From NCBI GenBank assembly GCA_051985675.1, contig JBPYFJ010000029.1:31301-95300 (forward strand): a stretch of DNA of 64,000 bases, written 5' to 3'. Below the pieces are notes generated by a model. The model worked only from the letters and a program-made list of their open reading frames with translations. It did not search any database and had not been told where the DNA came from. Source of the DNA: JAFAXD01 sp051985675 (GTDB taxonomy: Bacteria; Pseudomonadota; Alphaproteobacteria; Rhizobiales; Xanthobacteraceae). The position numbers and the translations under genes are program-made. Shown here one piece after another: positions 17,753 through 26,771 of this stretch (position 1 is its first letter; each line of letters opens with the position of its first letter).

Positions 17753-18466
17753 ATGATATCCCTGCATGGACAACAGGTGCTGGTGGTGGGCGGCAGCTCG
17801 GGCATCGGGCTTGCGACCGCGAAGCTCGCGGTTGCGGCGGGCGCGCATGTGACGATTGGCAGCCGCTCGGAGGCGAAGCTCGAGTTGGCCGTGCAGCAAC
17901 TCGGGCATGGTGTCGTGGGACGGCCGGTCGATGCCGCCGACGACAAGTCGGTCGCGGAGTTCTTTGCCGACGGCAAAGCCTGGGATCACGTGGTCGCAAC
18001 GACCGGCGCGGGTGGCCGCGGCCGCATCGCAGATATGGCGATGACGGACGCGCTGGCGGCGATGAACGGAAAGTTCTGGACCTATGTGCGGGTCGCGCGC
18101 GCGGCGAGGATCGCCTCCGGCGGCTCGCTCACGCTGGTGTCGGGCCTCTATGGCTCAAAACCAGCGCCCGGTACCGCGCTCGTCGGCGCGATCAACGCCG
18201 CGATCGAAGGCCTCACCCGCGGGCTCGCGGTCGACCTCGCGCCCACGCGCGTCAATACGGTCTCGCCCGGCATCATCGACACGCCGCTGTGGGACCGGAT
18301 GCCGGCAGCCGATCGTCACGCCCTGTTCAAAAAGACGGCGGAGACTCTTCCGGCACGGCGCATCGGTCACGCCGAGGACGTCGGCCAGGCCATTATCTTT
18401 CTGATGACCAATCCGTTCGCCTCCGGATCGGTGCTCCATCTCGAAGGCGGCGGGATGCTGGTCTAA
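17753..18466 (+). CDS. short-chain dehydrogenase-like protein lacking the Tyr/Lys pair
   Basis: A 237-residue SDR-fold protein. The cofactor loop GGSSGIG is at 13-19 and Ser130 sits where the SDR serine is expected. The downstream helix reads ALVGAINAAIEGLTRGLAVD, with Val144 and Asn148 where Tyr and Lys of the YxxxK motif should be. The VNTVSPGIIDTPLW segment after it is normal. Several SDR subfamilies share this ALNAALEGL-type helix, so the protein may use a different mechanism or only bind ligand. It lies 45 bp before the OYE gene in the same direction, suggesting a joint transcript. Confidence 0.82.
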   Translation: MISLHGQQVLVVGGSSGIGLATAKLAVAAGAHVTIGSRSEAKLELAVQQLGHGVVGRPVDAADDKSVAEFFADGKAWDHVVATTGAGGRGRIADMAMTDALAAMNGKFWTYVRVARAARIASGGSLTLVSGLYGSKPAPGTALVGAINAAIEGLTRGLAVDLAPTRVNTVSPGIIDTPLWDRMPAADRHALFKKTAETLPARRIGHAEDVGQAIIFLMTNPFASGSVLHLEGGGMLV

Positions 18467-18511
18467 CCCGCGCGCCGATCCAAGCCCTGCCGCAATTCCC
18501 GTGAGGACCGA

Positions 18512-19639
18512 ATGAACGACGTTTCCGCCGCGGCAATGGCACCGGTTGCGCCGGTCGCGGCCGGCCTGCTGACGCCGATCAATATTCGCAGCGTCAAGCT
18601 GTGCAGCCGCATCGTGCTGTCGCCTATGTGCCAGTATTCGAGCTTCGAGGGGCTCGCCGACGACTGGCACCTGGTCCATTTGGCGTCGCGGGCCGTCGGC
18701 GGCGCCGCGCTGGTCTTTACCGAGGCGACGTCGGTTGCGCGGGAAGGGCGCATCACGCCGGGCGACCTCGGCCTGTGGCGCGACGGGCACATGGAGCCGC
18801 TGCAACGGATCGCGCGCGTCATCGAGCAGCGCGGCGCCGTGCCCGGCATCCAGCTTGCGCATGCGGGACGCAAGGCATCCAAGCAACCGCCGTGGCGCGG
18901 CTCGCTGCCGCTCACTGCCGGCGAGGGGGCTTGGCCGGTCGTCGGCGCAAGCCCGCTGCCGTTCGACGACAAGGCGCAGACGCCCATCGAGCTCAGCGCG
19001 ACCGACATCGACGGCGTGGTCGCCGCCTTCCAGGCCGCGGCGCGACGCGCGGTTGCGATCGGATACAAGGTGATCGAGGTGCACGCCGCGCACGGCTATC
19101 TGCTGCATCAGTTCCTGTCCCCAGTCAGCAATCGGCGCCGCGACGACTATGGCGGCAGTCTCGACAACCGCATGCGGTTGCTGCTGCGCGTGGTCGAGCG
19201 CATTCGCGCCGTCATGCCGGAGCGGCTGCCGCTGTTTGTGCGCATTTCCGCGACCGACTGGCTTGACGGCGAGGCGGCCTGGGATCTCGATCAGTCGGTC
19301 GCGCTCGCGCGTCGGCTCAAAGCGGCCGGCGTCGATCTTATCGATGTCTCGTCCTCGGGATCGTCGCCGCGTCAGAAGGTCGTCCTCGGCCCGGGCTATC
19401 AGGTGCCGTTCGCCCGACACATCCGCGCCGATGCGCAGATCATGACCGGCGCGGTCGGCCTCATCACCGAGCCGCGTCAAGCCAACGATATCGTCGCGCG
19501 CGGGGATGCCGACCTTGTGTTCGTCGGGCGCGCGTTCCTGCGCAATCCGTATTGGGGGCTAAACGCGCAGGAGGAACTCGCCGGCGACGCGCCCTGGCCC
19601 GAGCAATACGGTTATGCGGTGCGCCGCGCGCCCAGGTAG
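18512..19639 (+). CDS. old yellow enzyme, YqjM-like NADH:flavin oxidoreductase
   Basis: A 375-residue FMN-binding TIM barrel that reduces activated C=C bonds. YqjM-type features are Cys40 in SPMCQYSS, GIQLAHAGRKAS near residue 113, the substrate-binding His pair in EVHAAHGYLLHQFLSP, YGGSLDNRMR and the phosphate-binding end VFVGRAFLRNPYWG. The N-terminal 18 Ala-rich residues are extra. GAGGACCG precedes the ATG. Its neighbour upstream is the atypical SDR. Confidence 0.92.
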   Translation: MNDVSAAAMAPVAPVAAGLLTPINIRSVKLCSRIVLSPMCQYSSFEGLADDWHLVHLASRAVGGAALVFTEATSVAREGRITPGDLGLWRDGHMEPLQRIARVIEQRGAVPGIQLAHAGRKASKQPPWRGSLPLTAGEGAWPVVGASPLPFDDKAQTPIELSATDIDGVVAAFQAAARRAVAIGYKVIEVHAAHGYLLHQFLSPVSNRRRDDYGGSLDNRMRLLLRVVERIRAVMPERLPLFVRISATDWLDGEAAWDLDQSVALARRLKAAGVDLIDVSSSGSSPRQKVVLGPGYQVPFARHIRADAQIMTGAVGLITEPRQANDIVARGDADLVFVGRAFLRNPYWGLNAQEELAGDAPWPEQYGYAVRRAPR

Positions 19640-19674
19640 GTCCCGTCTCGCACCAACCGCGATCGGCTCGTCGC

Positions 19675-20721
19675 TTAGGCCGGCGTGACGACGCGCGCAA
19701 TTCCGTTCAAGGGTTTGGTCCAGATCAGCCGGCCCTCGCGCACCATGTAGTTGACGTGCGAGAGCACTTCGCTGAAGGCAAAGCTCATCTGGTGGGGATC
19801 GAGCGGGCGGTGAAAGATCACCGGCACCAGCTCCGCCGGCGACCGCGGCGTCGTCCGGCTGGCGTCTTCGATCGCCTGACAGCGCTGTTCGTGATGCGCG
19901 ATGAGCTCCTCGCTGCGCACATGCAGTCCATAAAACGGCAACTGATGGCCGGGCAGCACCAGCGCGTCGGCCGGCAGGGTCGTGCGCATCGTCCGCAGCG
20001 AGCGCAGATAGAGGCCAAGCGGATCGCCCGCCGGGTCATAAGCCCAGACGCTGACGTTGGGTGAGATCTTCGCCAGAACCTGGTCGGCGGCAAGGAACAG
20101 CTTTTCCGCCGCGCAATAGAGCATAATCTGCTCCGGCGCGTGACCGTCTCCCGACAACACGTCGAAAGTCCGGCCGCCGATGCGCAGGCTGTCGCCCGCA
20201 ACCATGCGATTGAACGTCGGCGGCAACCGTTTCACCATTTTCAAATAGCCATGGCCCTGGGTGGCGACGATATTGGTCGTGGTCGCGTCGAGGCCGTTGC
20301 GCAAATAGAAATCGCGATAGGGCTGCGCGTCGAGCGCTCCCGGGCTGAGCGAGATCGTCAGGCATCCGAGAAAGGTGGTCTGGCTCATCGACAACGGCAG
20401 GTCGAAGCGCTCGGCGAGCCAGCCCGCGAGCCCGATGTGGTCCGGGTGATAGTGCGAGATGATCGCGCGCGTCAGCCTGCGGCCGGCCAGCGGCCCGCGT
20501 GCCAGCGCCTCCCAGATTTCGCGCGTTCGGTCGTTGCCGATGCCCGCGTCGAACACGGCCCAGCCGTCGCCGTCGTCGATCAGATAGAGATTGACGTGGT
20601 TGAGCCGGAACGGCAGCGGCATTCTGATCCACAGGATGCCGGGCGCGACCTCGGTGACCTCGCCCGGAGCGGGCGGCGTCGGGAACGGGTAGGTGAGGGT
20701 TTCGGCGGTTCTGGCATCCAT
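19675..20721 (-). CDS. MBL-fold metallohydrolase
   Basis: A 348-residue metallo-beta-lactamase-fold hydrolase. The metal motif HYHPDH is at residues 90-95, DAG at 58-60 supports the fold, and later metal ligands are likely in LSGDGHAPEQIML and VLPGHQLPF. An extra C-terminal helical domain resembles LACTB2-like hydrolases. The ATG at 20721 is preferred to one at 20820, since the added 33 residues look unlike the family. Substrate may be a thioester or glyoxalase-type adduct. It is divergent from the MetE-like gene at 20869. Confidence 0.88.
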   Translation of the reverse strand: MDARTAETLTYPFPTPPAPGEVTEVAPGILWIRMPLPFRLNHVNLYLIDDGDGWAVFDAGIGNDRTREIWEALARGPLAGRRLTRAIISHYHPDHIGLAGWLAERFDLPLSMSQTTFLGCLTISLSPGALDAQPYRDFYLRNGLDATTTNIVATQGHGYLKMVKRLPPTFNRMVAGDSLRIGGRTFDVLSGDGHAPEQIMLYCAAEKLFLAADQVLAKISPNVSVWAYDPAGDPLGLYLRSLRTMRTTLPADALVLPGHQLPFYGLHVRSEELIAHHEQRCQAIEDASRTTPRSPAELVPVIFHRPLDPHQMSFAFSEVLSHVNYMVREGRLIWTKPLNGIARVVTPA

Positions 20722-20868
20722 TCGCCACCATATAGCGCAAATTGCATCGGGCGCGACCGATTTGCCGCCATGCTGCCCAGGAATGCCGTACTTCGATAAG
20801 GCGCGGTTGACCCGATACACACGCTCGTTTCAAGTCGATGACCACAACGAAAGCGCCGCGGAGGATAC

Positions 20869-22089
20869 GTGAAACGCAGCACCGATCGAATTCTCGTCAC
20901 CCACGTTGGCAGCCTGGTGCGCCCGGACGACTTGGCGCAGATGCTCGCCGCCAAGGAACTGGGGCGCCCGGTCGATGAGGCTGCTTTCGAGGCGACGCTG
21001 CGGGCAAGCGTTGCCGAGGTCGTGCGCAAGCAAGCCGAGGTCGGCGTCGATATCCCGAGCGACGGCGAGTACGGCAAGCTCGGCTGGACCAATTATGTCG
21101 CGGCGCGGCTGACCGGGCTTGCGCCGCGTACGTCGCGCCCAGGTGATCCGGAGCCGATCAATCCGCGCACCGCCGGGCGCGACGCCAAGCGGTTCGAGGC
21201 GTTCTACGAAGCCTACCGGCCGGTCGAGACGTACCAATGGCGCGTGCCTAAGTCCGACACAGCGCTCGCGATCCCACCCGCGACCGCCTCGTGGGCGTGG
21301 GAGTGCACGAGCCCGATCGGCTACAAGGACCATGAGATCAAGCGCGACGTCGCCAACTTCCGCGCCGCGCTGAAGGACGTGCGCGTCGTCGAAGCGTTTC
21401 TTCCGGTGGCCGCGCCCGAAAGTGCGCGCGGCGTGCGGCTGAACCGCTACTACAAGAACGACGATGCGTATCTCGCCGCCATCGCCGACGCGCTGCGAAC
21501 CGAATATCGCGCCATCGTCGACGCCGGGTTCTTGATCCAGCTCGACGACGCATTCCTCGCGCACGAGTACGACCGGCTGCTGATCACGCGCAGCGGCGAG
21601 GACATTCACAAGGAGTTCGCAGCCTATATCGACATGCTCAATTATGCGTTGCGCGACATCCCGGAAGAGAAAGTCCGCTACCACGTGTGCTGGGGCAGCT
21701 GGAACGGCCCGCACACCTCCGATGTGCCGCTGCGTGACATCGTTGACCTGATCCTGCGGGTGCGCGCGCAGGCCTACAGTCTCGAGGCGGCCAACCCGCG
21801 CCACGAGCACGAGTGGCAGGTCTGGCAGGACGTGAAGTTGCTGGACGGCAAGATTCTCATCCCCGGCCTCGTGGCGCACTCGACCAACGTGGTCGAGCAT
21901 CCGGAGCTGATCGCCTGGCGCATCAAGAACTTCGCGCGCCTGGTCGGCCGCGAGAACGTGATCGCCGGCACCGATTGCGGCTTCTCCCAGAACTGGAACA
22001 CGGTGCGCGTGCATCCGTCGATCCAATGGGCGAAGCTCGAGGCGCTCGCGCAGGGCGCGCGGCTCGCATCGAAGGAGCTGTGGCGGTAG
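20869..22089 (+). CDS. MetE C-terminal-like methyltransferase family protein
   Basis: A 406-residue protein of the cobalamin-independent methionine synthase C-terminal (UROD/MetE-like) fold, starting at GTG 20869 after GAGGATA. Family features are THVGSLVRPDDL, the VGVDIPSDGEYGK loop, VRYHVCWGSWNGPH (His and Cys) and a C-terminal AGTDCGFSQ with a probable zinc-ligand Cys. It lacks the N-terminal half of true MetE, so the methyl donor and acceptor are uncertain; such short forms are often labelled 5-methyltetrahydropteroyltriglutamate-homocysteine methyltransferase. A large palindromic repeat follows the stop. Confidence 0.85.
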   Translation: MKRSTDRILVTHVGSLVRPDDLAQMLAAKELGRPVDEAAFEATLRASVAEVVRKQAEVGVDIPSDGEYGKLGWTNYVAARLTGLAPRTSRPGDPEPINPRTAGRDAKRFEAFYEAYRPVETYQWRVPKSDTALAIPPATASWAWECTSPIGYKDHEIKRDVANFRAALKDVRVVEAFLPVAAPESARGVRLNRYYKNDDAYLAAIADALRTEYRAIVDAGFLIQLDDAFLAHEYDRLLITRSGEDIHKEFAAYIDMLNYALRDIPEEKVRYHVCWGSWNGPHTSDVPLRDIVDLILRVRAQAYSLEAANPRHEHEWQVWQDVKLLDGKILIPGLVAHSTNVVEHPELIAWRIKNFARLVGRENVIAGTDCGFSQNWNTVRVHPSIQWAKLEALAQGARLASKELWR

Positions 22090-22120
22090 CGGGCCCAGAA
22101 AGCGGCTGCAACACACAAAT

Positions 22121-22271
22121 CCTGAGGAGCCCGAGCGAAGCGAGGGCGTCTCGAAGGGTGGCCAAGTGGAATGCGCTCGCCCGTGGCCGTCCTTCGAGAC
22201 GCGCCCTGCGGGCGCTCCTCAGGACGAGGGCTGAGAATGTGGCTTACGAGCAGGCGCTCCTCAGGATGAGG
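22121..22271. repeat. dispersed palindromic intergenic repeat with a partial second copy
   Basis: An imperfect inverted repeat pairs 22121-22163 (starting CCTGAGGAGCCCGAG) with 22183-22224 (ending GGGCGCTCCTCAGGA). A second copy of the right end, GGCGCTCCTCAGGATGAGG, lies at 22253-22271. I recognise this CTCAGGA / GTCTCGAAGG palindrome as a common intergenic element in Bradyrhizobium-type genomes. It fills the gap between two converging genes and may serve as a terminator. Confidence 0.75.
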
Positions 22272-22302
22272 TCGGAGGCTATTGCAGCGCCGACTTGATT
22301 GG

Positions 22303-23319
22303 TTACGGGGTGGCGATCTTCAACCGTTTCGCCGCCTCTTGTACGAGGCTGAGGTCGACGTAGTTTCCGACCTCAAGCGGGCCTTTCACGAACCCGAGCT
22401 CGCGCGCAAGCTCGACGTTCTTCTTGAGCGCTGCGAGGTCCGGCATCATCAGCGGGCTCTGGTAGTAGTCCTGCTTGGTAAAGACCCAGTCCATGCGTTC
22501 GGGCGGCTGCTTGGCGGCGCGCGCCGTGACGGCGACCGCCTCGGCGTGGTTCGCCGGATCGAGGAACCAGCGCACGATCCGCAGGGTGTCTTCCATGAAA
22601 TCGAGCATGGCGGGGCGATTCTTGTCGATGAACGACGCGCGCGCGGTCCACATCAGCAACTGGGTGACGCCGGTCACGTCGCGCTGCACGAACAGCGGCC
22701 GCGCGATCCTGCGCAGCTCGGGGTCGAGTGCAAACGGCAGTACCGTCGGCGCGAGGTCCACTTTCTTTTCTGCCAGCATGGCCCGCATGGCCGACAGCGG
22801 GGCCTCGACCATCACGTAGTCACGTTTATCCTCGAGGCCGTGCCGGCGCAGCATGGCGCGGATCGCGATGTCGACGGCGGCTCCCGCCGCGACGGTCGCC
22901 ACCACCTTGCCCTTGAGGTCCTCGACCTTTTTGATCGGGCCGTCCGTCAGCACCATGTATTCCTGCGAATAGTAGCCTTCGACGCCGTCCTGCAGCTCGT
23001 CTGCGATGATGCGCAGGTCGCTCAGGCCCGCATTCTGGATCGCGATCGGGAGGGTGGAGTAGGCGAGGTTCGCGACCTCGAGCTCGTTGTTCGCGAGCGC
23101 CGTGACCATCTGCGGGGTGCCGGCGTAGCGCTCCGGCGCCAGTACATAGGACTGGCCCAGATGGGTCGCGAGGTCCTTTTTCTCCAGCAGGATCGAAGCC
23201 CAGTTGGTCGCCGGCGCAATCCAGGCGGCTCGGATCGTCACTGGTTCCGCACGAGCCGTCGCGGCTTCGAGGACACCGGCAACCAGCACGAGAGTGAGGC
23301 CAAGATTCAGTGTGCGCAT
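22303..23319 (-). CDS. NitT/TauT-type periplasmic binding protein without its own permease
   Basis: A 338-residue substrate-binding protein of the SsuA/TauA/NMT1 class. The signal peptide is MRTLNLGLTLVLVAGVLEAA with cleavage near ARAEP. Family segments are EVANLAYSTLPIAIQNAG and EDLKGKVVATVAAGAAVDIA. The C-terminus has QSPLMMPDLAALKKNVELAR. The ATG at 23319 is used since the signal peptide begins there. It starts 8 bp after the CoxL-type gene and ends the nine-gene operon. The operon's only permease and ATPase are of the ribose type, so this protein has no obvious partner here. Confidence 0.88.
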   Translation of the reverse strand: MRTLNLGLTLVLVAGVLEAATARAEPVTIRAAWIAPATNWASILLEKKDLATHLGQSYVLAPERYAGTPQMVTALANNELEVANLAYSTLPIAIQNAGLSDLRIIADELQDGVEGYYSQEYMVLTDGPIKKVEDLKGKVVATVAAGAAVDIAIRAMLRRHGLEDKRDYVMVEAPLSAMRAMLAEKKVDLAPTVLPFALDPELRRIARPLFVQRDVTGVTQLLMWTARASFIDKNRPAMLDFMEDTLRIVRWFLDPANHAEAVAVTARAAKQPPERMDWVFTKQDYYQSPLMMPDLAALKKNVELARELGFVKGPLEVGNYVDLSLVQEAAKRLKIATP

Positions 23320-23327
23320 GTCAGGCT

Positions 23328-25709
23328 CTATCTGATTGAGGGGTGCGAATGGGCTTCTCTGATCCTCCGCCACAGTTGTTCCGGCGTGAGCGGCATGTCG
23401 AGATCGCGGATGCCGATCTCATGCAGCGCATCGAGCGCAGCGCTGACGATCGCGGCCGGCGCCGCGATCGCGCCGGCCTCGCCGCAGCCCTTGGCGCCGA
23501 GCGGATTATGCGTGCAGGGCTGGGTTTCGTCGCACTCCGTGACCAGGAACGGCAGGTCGTCGGCGCGCGGCAGCGTGTAATCCATGAACGATCCGGAGAG
23601 CAGCTGGCCGGCGTCATCGTAGGCACAGCGCTCGAGCAGCGCCTGGCCTGCGCCCTGCGCCACGCCGCCGTGCACCTGGCCATCTACGATCATCGGATTG
23701 ATGACGGTGCCGACGTCGTCGACCGCCCAATAGGCGATCAGCGTGGTCTGTCCGGTGTCGGGATCGATCTCGACCTCGCAGGCGTGCGCCCCGTTGCTGA
23801 ACGCGAAGCTCGGCGGATCGTAGACGGCCGTGTCCTGCAGGCCAGCCTCGACCTTGTCGAGCGGCAGATTGTGCGGAATGTACGCCGCGCGCGCGACTTG
23901 CGGGAACGACAGCTTGCGATCGGTTCCGGCGATCGCGAACACGCCGTCGGCGAACGCGATATCGTCCGGCGCGGCTTCCAGCAGATGGCCGGCGATCAGC
24001 TTGCCCTTGGCGATGATCTTGCCCGCGACGCGATCGAGCGCGCAGCCGCCGACCGCGATCGAGCGCGAGCCGAACGTGCCGGTGCCGTACGGAACCACAT
24101 CGGTGTCGCCCTCGGTGATGGTGATCTTCTCGATCGGCACGCCAAGCCGCGACGCCAGGATCTGCGCAAACGAGGTGGCATGACCTTGACCGTGATTATG
24201 CGTGCCGAGAGCCGCGCGCACCGCGCCGTCGGGCTCGACCCGCACCGACGCGCTTTCATAAAATCCTGCGCGCGCGCCCAGCGCGCCGGCAAAGCGCGTC
24301 GGGGCAACACCCGACGACTCGACGTAGCACGCCATGCCGAACCCGCGCAGCCGGCCGCGCTTGCGGGCGGCCGCGCGGCGCGTTTCGAACCGGGCATAGT
24401 CCCCGAGCGCGAGCGCGCGCGCGAACAACTTGGGAAAATTGCCGGAATCGTAGGTCGGGCCGATCGGCGTCTTGTAGGGCATCGCGCTCGCAGGAACGAG
24501 ATTGCGGCGGCGGATCTCGGCCCGATCGAAGCCGAGTGTGTCGGCGGCGCGGTCCGCGAGCCGTTCCAGCACGTAGCAGGCCTCCGGTCGCCCGGCGCCG
24601 CGGTAGGCGTCGGTCGGGATCGTGTTGGTGAACACGCCGACGCTTTCGACGCTGATCGCCGGCGTGCGATAGACACCGGCGAGGAGCGCGCTGTAGATCG
24701 CGCTCGGGATGGCGGCGCCGAAGGTCGAGACATAGGCGCCGAGATTGGCCAGTGTCTTGACGCGCAGCGCCAGGAAATGACCGTCGGTGTCGAGCGCAAG
24801 CTCCGCCGTGGTCATGTGATCGCGGCCCTGGTTGTCGGCAATGAAGCTCTCGGCACGGGTCGCAACCCAGCGCACCGGGCGCCGCAGCTGGCGCGCCGCG
24901 AAAGCGACAATTGATTCTTCGGGATAGAGCTTGCCCTTGTAGCCGAAGCCGCCGCCGACGTCGGGGGCAATTACGCGCATTGCGCTCTCCGGCACGCCGA
25001 GCTGCTCGGCAACCATGCGCCGGATGTGATGCGGGGTCTGGGTCGAGCTGAAGAGCGTCAGCTTGGCGTTGCCGCTCGCCGGCAGCGCCATCGCCGCGCG
25101 CGGCTCAATCGCGCCGCCGATCAGGCGATTGTTGACGAGGTCGACGCGCACAACCCGCGCAGCCGCCGCGAACGCGCGTTGCACCGCGCCCTCGTCGCCG
25201 CGCGCCCAGCGAAAGCAGGTGTTCCCGAGCGCAGCCTCGTGCAGTTGCGGTGCGCCGGCCGCCATCGCGGCATGCGGATCGATGACCGCAGGCAGGGGAG
25301 CGTACTCGACCTTGACGCGATCGGCCGCGTCGAGCGCGAGCGCATTGCTCTCCGCAAGGACTGCGCACACCGGCTCACCGATGTGACGCACGACGCCGCG
25401 GGCCAACGCAAAGCGCGGCGGCTCCGCCATCGGCGATCCATCGGCCGAACGGATCGCCCACAATGGACGCATCGGACCGACGTCTTCCGCCGCCATGTCG
25501 GCCCCGGTCAGCACGGCGACGACGCCGGGCAACCGCAGCGCCGGCGCGGTATCGATGCCGGCGACGCGCGCGTGGGCATGCGGCGAGCGCACCAGCACGC
25601 ACTGCAGCGCCCCGTCGACGTTGACGTCCGCGACGTAGCGGCCTTGGCCGCGCAGGAGCGGGGGGTCTTCGATGCGTCGCAGCGGCGCGCCGATGCCGGT
25701 GACGCCCAT
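23328..25709 (-). CDS. CoxL-like molybdenum hydroxylase large subunit
   Basis: A 793-residue xanthine dehydrogenase / aerobic CO dehydrogenase large-subunit homologue that should bind molybdopterin cytosine dinucleotide. It begins MGVTGIGAPLRRIEDPPLL. Motifs are VGGGFGYKGKLYPEE, AYRGAGRPE (form II-like, not the CO-oxidising loop), GQGHATSFAQILA and the catalytic Glu in GAKGCGEAGA near the C-terminus. The start at 25709 lies 5 bp after the upstream stop; a longer open frame reaching back to 26666 merely overlaps the dioxygenase gene in another frame. No genes for the FAD or 2Fe-2S subunits are in the window. It probably hydroxylates an aromatic or N-heterocyclic substrate. Confidence 0.9.
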   Translation of the reverse strand: MGVTGIGAPLRRIEDPPLLRGQGRYVADVNVDGALQCVLVRSPHAHARVAGIDTAPALRLPGVVAVLTGADMAAEDVGPMRPLWAIRSADGSPMAEPPRFALARGVVRHIGEPVCAVLAESNALALDAADRVKVEYAPLPAVIDPHAAMAAGAPQLHEAALGNTCFRWARGDEGAVQRAFAAAARVVRVDLVNNRLIGGAIEPRAAMALPASGNAKLTLFSSTQTPHHIRRMVAEQLGVPESAMRVIAPDVGGGFGYKGKLYPEESIVAFAARQLRRPVRWVATRAESFIADNQGRDHMTTAELALDTDGHFLALRVKTLANLGAYVSTFGAAIPSAIYSALLAGVYRTPAISVESVGVFTNTIPTDAYRGAGRPEACYVLERLADRAADTLGFDRAEIRRRNLVPASAMPYKTPIGPTYDSGNFPKLFARALALGDYARFETRRAAARKRGRLRGFGMACYVESSGVAPTRFAGALGARAGFYESASVRVEPDGAVRAALGTHNHGQGHATSFAQILASRLGVPIEKITITEGDTDVVPYGTGTFGSRSIAVGGCALDRVAGKIIAKGKLIAGHLLEAAPDDIAFADGVFAIAGTDRKLSFPQVARAAYIPHNLPLDKVEAGLQDTAVYDPPSFAFSNGAHACEVEIDPDTGQTTLIAYWAVDDVGTVINPMIVDGQVHGGVAQGAGQALLERCAYDDAGQLLSGSFMDYTLPRADDLPFLVTECDETQPCTHNPLGAKGCGEAGAIAAPAAIVSAALDALHEIGIRDLDMPLTPEQLWRRIREAHSHPSIR

Positions 25710-25714
25710 GGGTT

Positions 25715-26746
25715 TCAGTGAAACTCCTCGCGCACCAGATCGAGGCGCTCGAACGCCGACTTGTCGGAAACTAGGAACAGGTCGGCTTCGCCCTCGAGCG
25801 CCTGGTGCTGGGCGAACGTCCAATGCGGAATGGTGAAGACGTCGTTCTGCGACCACTCGAAGGTCTTCTCTCCGATGGTCGAACGGCCGGCGCCGGAAAC
25901 CACGAGGCAGATCACGTTGTAGGTCGCGCGCTTGCTGCGGGTCGGGGTCTTGCTGATCCGCACCGCGTAGCAGTCGAGCGTCGGCATGACGGCGCCGCCG
26001 GTTGCCGGATTGACGTAGCGGATGGTGCGGGCACCGTCCGGTCCAACCGGTGCGTGCGCCAGCATGGCGCGTGTCGCCGCGCCCGGATAGCGATATTTCG
26101 GCGAGCTCATCGTGTCGTTGGTCGCACCCGCAACGTGGAGCCCGGCCTGCGTCCAAAATGCTTCTTCGCCGGCGTCCACTTGCCAGAACTCGTTGTTGCG
26201 CGGATCGCCCGGCTCGAAGAAATGCGCGTCGACGGCGCGGATCAACGGCATGTTGGCGGCGTCGAACCAGATGATGCGGTGGTCGCTCTCGTTGATGTGT
26301 CCGTGCCAGCACATCGGCGGCGTCAGGATCAGGTCGCCCGCCAGCATGTCGCAACGCCGCCCGTTGACGATGGTGGTGGCGCCATCCGCGCGGGTGGCGA
26401 AGCGGATGGCAGCGCCGGTGTGCCGATGCGGGCGGGCGCGATCGCCCGGCTCGAGCACGGTGAACGCCGCCAGCAGCGTGCTGGTCGTCGTGGTCTCGTT
26501 GCCGAACGCCGGATGCGCCATGATCAGCGCGCGCCGTTCGATGTCGTTGATCGACACTTCTCCGACCGAGCGGTGCAGGAATGGCTCGATGTCGCGCCAG
26601 CGCCAATGGAACGGTGCATCCTTGGGCTGCGGCTTGATCGGTGTGATGCGCTGGTACCGATCCCACAGTGGATGCAGGTTGTGGGCTTCAAGCTCGGCGA
26701 CGAACGGCGTTTGCGCGGCCTGCGCTCCGGTTGCGGCCTCGGCCAT
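25715..26746 (-). CDS. gentisate 1,2-dioxygenase-like bicupin
   Basis: A 343-residue bicupin matching gentisate / salicylate / 1-hydroxy-2-naphthoate 1,2-dioxygenases, Fe(II) enzymes that open a ring next to a carboxylate. The first cupin has FTVLEPGDRARPHRHTGAAI and LTPPMCWHGHINE, whose histidines should bind iron. The N-terminal LHPLWDRYQRITPIKPQPKD is typical. The second cupin (about 230-343) includes ECVVSGAG-like LVVSGAGRSTIGEKTF and WSQNDVFTIPHW. The choice between gentisate and a related substrate cannot be made from sequence alone. It lies 25 bp after the RbsB-type gene and 5 bp before the CoxL-like gene. Confidence 0.88.
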   Translation of the reverse strand: MAEAATGAQAAQTPFVAELEAHNLHPLWDRYQRITPIKPQPKDAPFHWRWRDIEPFLHRSVGEVSINDIERRALIMAHPAFGNETTTTSTLLAAFTVLEPGDRARPHRHTGAAIRFATRADGATTIVNGRRCDMLAGDLILTPPMCWHGHINESDHRIIWFDAANMPLIRAVDAHFFEPGDPRNNEFWQVDAGEEAFWTQAGLHVAGATNDTMSSPKYRYPGAATRAMLAHAPVGPDGARTIRYVNPATGGAVMPTLDCYAVRISKTPTRSKRATYNVICLVVSGAGRSTIGEKTFEWSQNDVFTIPHWTFAQHQALEGEADLFLVSDKSAFERLDLVREEFH

Positions 26747-26771
26747 GGCGTTCAGCTCCCGGTGTCTACCC

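Noticed and set aside
23328..25709. Calling the Mo-hydroxylase a true CO dehydrogenase
   Set aside because: The loop reads AYRGAGRPE, not the AYRCSFR form of CO-oxidising enzymes.
23328..26666. A single 1112-residue open frame covering the CoxL-like gene and most of the dioxygenase gene
   Set aside because: The first about 320 residues are low-complexity Arg/His-rich sequence read out of frame over the cupin gene; CoxL homology starts at 25709.
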